NCBI GenBank assembly: GCA_023426125.1
Contig: JAFABI010000063.1
Location: 161,437-225,436 of the forward strand
Direction: 5' to 3'
DNA from: Bacillota bacterium
GTDB taxonomy: Bacteria > Bacillota > Clostridia > Acetivibrionales > DTU013
Length of the DNA: 64,000 nt
The notes under the pieces are model-generated. The model saw nothing but the letters and a program-made list of their open reading frames with translations. It was not told where the DNA came from and did no database searches. Shown piece by piece: positions 61,216 to 64,000 of this stretch. The position numbers were made by a program, and so were the translations under genes. Positions within the stretch are counted from its first letter, which is position 1. Each line of letters begins with the position of its first letter.

Positions 61216-61764
61216 TTATTGTTGTTGCAGTTCACGATTGAACAGATAGCTGATAACACTCTTTTTTTGCAAAAGATAAGCATTATGATGTCTAATGTAC
61301 TTTACCTTGCCGGATTTGCACCATAATAATATGGCATCTAGCAAATGGCCGGTTATTTGTTGTACCTGGGCGCGGGTCATCATATCCGGATAATCTGCAA
61401 ATTGCTGTTCAAGATACTTCTGATAATCCTTGACCTCTTTTATGCCTTTTAGCTTGTAAACATATTTAGTATCAGACCGTGGTTTGGCCTTGTACTGCCT
61501 AACTTCACTTGGTAAAAAAGGATTGTTATAATGATTAGGCATATAGTATTTTTCAGGATTTTGGCTCCTATCTTCTAAGAAGAAAACAATATCTTTTATT
61601 GCAATCTTGTACCTGCGTGTCTTTTTTCCAGAATCAATGCAAGGAATAAAGCCTTTCTCCAAATAATACAACGCTGTTTTTTTGCTTATATGGCATATCC
61701 GATAAAACTGATCCTTTGTTACATACTCGGGGTACTTATTTATCAAAAAGTTATAGCTGGACAC
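61216..61764 (-). CDS. Double-HTH DNA-binding protein (excisionase-like)
   Basis: A 182-residue protein with two related helix-turn-helix units (YVTKDQFYRICHISKKTALY near 14-33 and MMTRAQVQQITGHLL near 127-141). GTG start overlapping the previous gene by 14 bp. Placed at the element end, it may be a recombination directionality factor or regulator. Confidence 0.65.
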   Translation of the reverse strand: MSSYNFLINKYPEYVTKDQFYRICHISKKTALYYLEKGFIPCIDSGKKTRRYKIAIKDIVFFLEDRSQNPEKYYMPNHYNNPFLPSEVRQYKAKPRSDTKYVYKLKGIKEVKDYQKYLEQQFADYPDMMTRAQVQQITGHLLDAILLWCKSGKVKYIRHHNAYLLQKKSVISYLFNRELQQQ

Positions 61765-62335
61765 TTACAACACCTCGCTTTGACATAAAGGTATTAAAGA
61801 GCTGTTCGTATTGTTCAGCTTGTGCTTTATGGATTTCCGATTTTCGTGCTATGCTTCGATAATAGAGTCCTGTGAGAAAATCAAGGAATGCGTCCTTTGT
61901 TATAAGCGAACCTTTACCACGATGGAATGACTGTATCCGCTTATTTTTGTATTGGAGTATCTTCAGAACATTCCGCTGAATCCAATTATTAACCGTTGTC
62001 TTTGCGTATCCGGTAAAACGCATTACGTCAGAAACCAAAAGTAACTGCGGAAAGCCACTAAGTTGTTTTTGATAATAACGGCGCAAGCCTTCCACATATT
62101 CATTTTCTATTTCGTTAAAGCACATCTTTTCGTATTGATACCGTAAAATGTCAGTAATCAGTATCCTTTGCCTTCTGCCTTCTGATGTGCTTACATATTC
62201 AAACGGAATTGAGCCCTTGCTCAAGATGGAGTAAGCCGTTGATTTGCAAATACTCAGGATGCCACACATTTCTTTCTGCGTGACAAATTCGGGGTAACGA
62301 CCGATTTCCGAACGATAATATTCATAAAAATTCAT
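61751..62335 (-). CDS. Double-HTH DNA-binding protein (excisionase-like)
   Basis: A 194-residue paralog-like protein with HTH units FVTQKEMCGILSICKSTAYS and LLLVSDVMRFTGYAKTTVNN. ATG at 62335 is chosen over GTG at 62344. A 10-bp inverted repeat overlaps the start region (62341-62379). It lies about 250 bp from the tRNA junction. Confidence 0.65.
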   Translation of the reverse strand: MNFYEYYRSEIGRYPEFVTQKEMCGILSICKSTAYSILSKGSIPFEYVSTSEGRRQRILITDILRYQYEKMCFNEIENEYVEGLRRYYQKQLSGFPQLLLVSDVMRFTGYAKTTVNNWIQRNVLKILQYKNKRIQSFHRGKGSLITKDAFLDFLTGLYYRSIARKSEIHKAQAEQYEQLFNTFMSKRGVVSVQL

Positions 62336-62340
62336 TTGCT

Positions 62341-62379
62341 TCACTCACTTTCTTAAATTTGTCAATGGCAAGTGAGTGA
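62341..62379. promoter_or_regulatory. Inverted repeat over the start of the HTH operon
   Basis: TCACTCACTT (62341-62350) and AAGTGAGTGA (62370-62379) are perfect 10-bp arms with a 19-bp centre. Position suggests autoregulation by the HTH proteins or an accessory recombination site. Confidence 0.5.
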
Positions 62380-62411
62380 AAGCGGTTTTTGTCAAACAAT
62401 GATAGATTTTT

Positions 62412-62433
62412 GAGTTCTATCCGAGTTCTATCC
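62412..62433. repeat. Tandem 11-bp repeat near the attachment site
   Basis: GAGTTCTATCC occurs twice head to tail (62412-62422, 62423-62433), about 160 bp from the tRNA junction. Arm-type integrase or Xis sites often look like this. Confidence 0.5.
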
Positions 62434-62577
62434 AAACGGGCCAAAAATCGCAATTTTAAGAGCTATTCGAATTTTGCCCATGTGGTGGGGTAAGTCGGGG
62501 TATTTCCCTGAAAGTTCTGGCTTTCGCAAGGTTTTTATAGTATAATAATTACCAGCAAAAGGCAGTAATTGCTAAGG

Positions 62578-62646
62578 GAGTGGGTACACTCGAAATCAGG
62601 TTGTCGCGCAAGCGGCACGAGGGTTCGAATCCCTCCTCTTCCGCCA
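62578..62646 (+). other. att: Attachment site at tRNA-Ser 3' remnant
   Basis: From 62589 the sequence is a tRNA-Ser(CGA) from anticodon loop to CCA end: loop with CGA at 62591-62593, stem TCAGG (62596-62600), long variable arm, T arm GAGGG/CCCTC around TTCGAAT, acceptor strand CTCTTCC then GCCA. The matching 5' half (GGAAGAG acceptor and CCTGA) is missing. A small inverted repeat GAGTG/CACTC (62578-62591) straddles the junction. The element therefore lies to the left. Confidence 0.82.
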
Positions 62647-62650
62647 CATT

Positions 62651-62690
62651 AAAGTCATGTATGAGGATTTGAACCCATACATGACTTTTT
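62651..62690 (+). terminator. Host-side terminator after the tRNA remnant
   Basis: AAAGTCATGTATG (62651-62663) pairs with CATACATGACTTT (62676-62688), followed by T residues. It is the probable native terminator of the interrupted tRNA gene. Confidence 0.78.
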
Positions 62691-62757
62691 GCCTTATCTG
62701 TGCTAAAATCAAGAAAATGCACATTATCTATATATTTGAAAGGAAAAACACCAATTT

Positions 62758-63078
62758 ATGATTTCAAGAACATGGCATGGAATTGTACCGATTGAAAATA
62801 AAAATGGATTTGAGAAATATGAATACGAGACAGGGGTAAAAGATACCCAAGCCATCAAAGGCAATAAAGGGGCTTATCTAAAGGTTGTTGAACAAGGTGA
62901 ATATGCACATTTCTTTTTGTGTACAAAATGGGATACGATGGAAAGCATGATGGAATATGCAGGAAATCAGCCTAAAGTTGCTGTAACATATCCGGAAGAT
63001 GACAAATACGGCCTAATATCCGACCCGATTGTGCTTATACAAGAAGTACTGAATTGCTGTAATCCTTTTGAGAATTAA
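62758..63078 (+). CDS. ABM-type (antibiotic biosynthesis monooxygenase-like) protein
   Basis: A 106-residue protein (MISRTWHGIVPIENKNGFEKYEYE..., then YLKVVEQGEYAHFFLCTKWD) like ABM/stress-responsive dimeric alpha-beta barrels. Function unknown. A GAAAGGA ribosome site lies upstream. This is flanking host-like DNA. Confidence 0.68.
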   Translation: MISRTWHGIVPIENKNGFEKYEYETGVKDTQAIKGNKGAYLKVVEQGEYAHFFLCTKWDTMESMMEYAGNQPKVAVTYPEDDKYGLISDPIVLIQEVLNCCNPFEN

Positions 63079-63260
63079 GTATTGGAAAATACCTTAATAT
63101 ATGAACTGAGCAGCCTGCGCATAATTTTGAGTGCTCATTATGAGCATAACCGGAAGCACTATAATTATTTTGAATTTTTAATTATATTGTTTGAAGGCGT
63201 GATAGTTCCAATCCTCATTCTAAAAATAATGATATCCAGAATTGACGTGGCCCTCATTTT

Positions 63261-63318
63261 GGGGCTTTTTGCCCCCATCAGCAATCAATGGCCTGTCAGA
63301 ATATGACAGGCCATTTTT
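63261..63318. terminator. Tandem hairpins in the 63,079-63,342 gap
   Basis: GGGGC/GCCCC (63261-63275) is followed by AATGGCCTGTCA/TGACAGGCCATT (63287-63298 with 63304-63315) and T residues. They end the upstream transcript. I see no reliable gene in this gap. Confidence 0.7.
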
Positions 63319-63342
63319 ATAAAGCAGCGGAGGGAATCGCTG

Positions 63343-63594
63343 ATGAAAGCCTGGAAGCAAAAAACTTGGCAACATGAAACAACTGGTCTTGACGGAAAAT
63401 GTCAGTTATTTAGCGTCAATATATTTGATTACAAATGGCACAACACTGGTGAAAAGGCTCATATTAAAGACCCTCTATATGGTCAGGAATATGATTGTAC
63501 AATTTTTCGTGTTACTATTGACGGGCAGGATCACAAGTTTGCAGCTGGCGAATTCAGTAATTGCGTTTGGGGCTTTTATGTTTTTAAATACTAA
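63343..63594 (+). CDS. Small hypothetical protein
   Basis: An 83-residue protein (MKAWKQKTWQHETTGLDGK..., ending CVWGFYVFKY), mainly beta by pattern. GGAGGG lies just upstream of the ATG. No family recognised. Confidence 0.6.
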   Translation: MKAWKQKTWQHETTGLDGKCQLFSVNIFDYKWHNTGEKAHIKDPLYGQEYDCTIFRVTIDGQDHKFAAGEFSNCVWGFYVFKY

Positions 63595-63629
63595 GCATTA
63601 TGTAGCTTTGTTAATAGAGGAGTCCATTT

Positions 63630-64000
63630 ATGGAACAGATGAGTAAAGAAGGTATAATTAAATTTCTAAAAGAAAATACTGAACCATTGCCGAGTCAATC
63701 TTATGGTACTGGCTATAGGGCTTCTGTATATTTAATAGATGGAACTTATTTGCCTTGTGTCATTTTTCGAAACCCCAAGACAATTGTTGACTTGGCCATA
63801 AAACGCTTCAAAAAGGAGCAAACAGGTAAAAGTATCTTTAAAAATTCAAAACACGGATACTACGATATTGTTCAGAGTTTTGTTACCAAAAGAAACAGCA
63901 TAAACGATTATGACATTGCAAAAATCGAGAAAAGTCGATTTGCTTTTCCTATCTCCGTCCTGCATCAAATACATGGAGAAACTCTTATGAGTTGGACTGG
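63630..64000 (+). CDS. Partial hypothetical protein cut by the window edge
   Basis: An open frame begins at ATG 63630 (MEQMSKEGIIKFLKENTE...) after a GAGGAG site and runs past 64000 without a stop, giving at least 123 residues. It contains ISVLHQIHGETLMSW. No family recognised. Confidence 0.6.
   Translation, partial: MEQMSKEGIIKFLKENTEPLPSQSYGTGYRASVYLIDGTYLPCVIFRNPKTIVDLAIKRFKKEQTGKSIFKNSKHGYYDIVQSFVTKRNSINDYDIAKIEKSRFAFPISVLHQIHGETLMSWT

Noticed and set aside
1..62590. Integrase gene or transposase within the window
   Set aside because: No protein shows tyrosine or large serine recombinase motifs or a DDE transposase core; it probably lies outside the window.
62651..62690. Possible second tRNA T-arm in the hairpin loop
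   Set aside because: The GGATTTGAACCC stretch resembles a reversed T-arm, but no other tRNA parts are present; it is a terminator loop.
63082..63306. 74-codon frame after the ABM gene
   Set aside because: It starts with a poor TTG, has no ribosome site and runs through two terminator hairpins.
1..64000. CRISPR arrays and rRNA genes
   Set aside because: No regularly spaced repeats with unique spacers and no rRNA-like sequence were seen.

Overview
The window looks like DNA from an anaerobic, probably spore-forming Firmicute of the Clostridia. The gene families are typical of gut and soil clostridial mobile elements, Shine-Dalgarno sites are strong (GGAGG class), TTG and GTG starts are frequent, and there is a possible Spo0E-like gene. 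Almost all of it (1 to about 62,590) reads as one integrated conjugative element of the broad Tn1549-like type. It ends at a tRNA-Ser 3' remnant at 62,589-62,646, beyond which host-like genes begin. No integrase and no intact tRNA-Ser are in the window, so the other end should lie to the left of position 1.

Layout from left to right. (1) 1-1,223: a response regulator with a degenerate receiver, beside two copies of a promoter carrying four 6-bp boxes at exact 11-bp spacing, which fire leftwards into a region with no clear gene. (2) 1,454-14,455: a sulfur island. A divergent ArsR-rhodanese regulator faces a plus-strand run of cysteine desulfurase, TSCPD protein, O-acetylhomoserine sulfhydrylase, a second trans-sulfuration enzyme, methyltransferase, TDT/TehA transporter, DsrE protein, nucleoside phosphorylase, CysK, CGGC protein, MFS transporter, ProX-type deacylase, MetA and a second methyltransferase. 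(3) 14,458-16,386: a decayed partial copy of an element gene, then a PadR regulator with a palindromic operator and a DUF2812 membrane protein. (4) 16,462-31,423: the conjugation module on the minus strand: M23 hydrolase, VirB4, PrgI, VirB6-like, Maff2 pilin-like, VirD4, ArdC-like, PcfB, MobP relaxase, MobC and a probable oriT. (5) 31,458-42,778: an oxidoreductase cargo gene, a TOPRIM protein and a 2,614-residue methylase/helicase that contains a tnpV gene in another frame. (6) 42,847-53,392: a Tad/Flp pilus locus. (7) 53,457-55,176: parA/parB. (8) 55,381-60,833: an AT-rich defence-like operon of XRE regulator, C5 cytosine methylase, DUF262 protein, HEPN protein with an R-x4-H motif, Vsr nuclease and a GHKL ATPase fused to a TIR-like domain. 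(9) 61,216-62,335: two double-HTH proteins next to the attachment site. (10) 62,651 onwards: flanking DNA.

How it fits together. The element can plausibly transfer itself (relaxase, coupling protein, T4SS), maintain itself (ParAB), contact surfaces or mates (Tad pilus) and defend its host (55-61 kb). It also carries a metabolic island that could supply or detoxify reduced sulfur, or tellurium/selenium oxyanions. The strongest candidates for something undescribed are the six-gene defence operon, the tnpV gene overprinted inside the helicase gene with its own ribosome site and terminator, the twin 11-bp-phased promoters at the left, and a recurring -ER carboxyl terminus on unrelated element proteins. 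All calls were made by reading the sequence without database searches.
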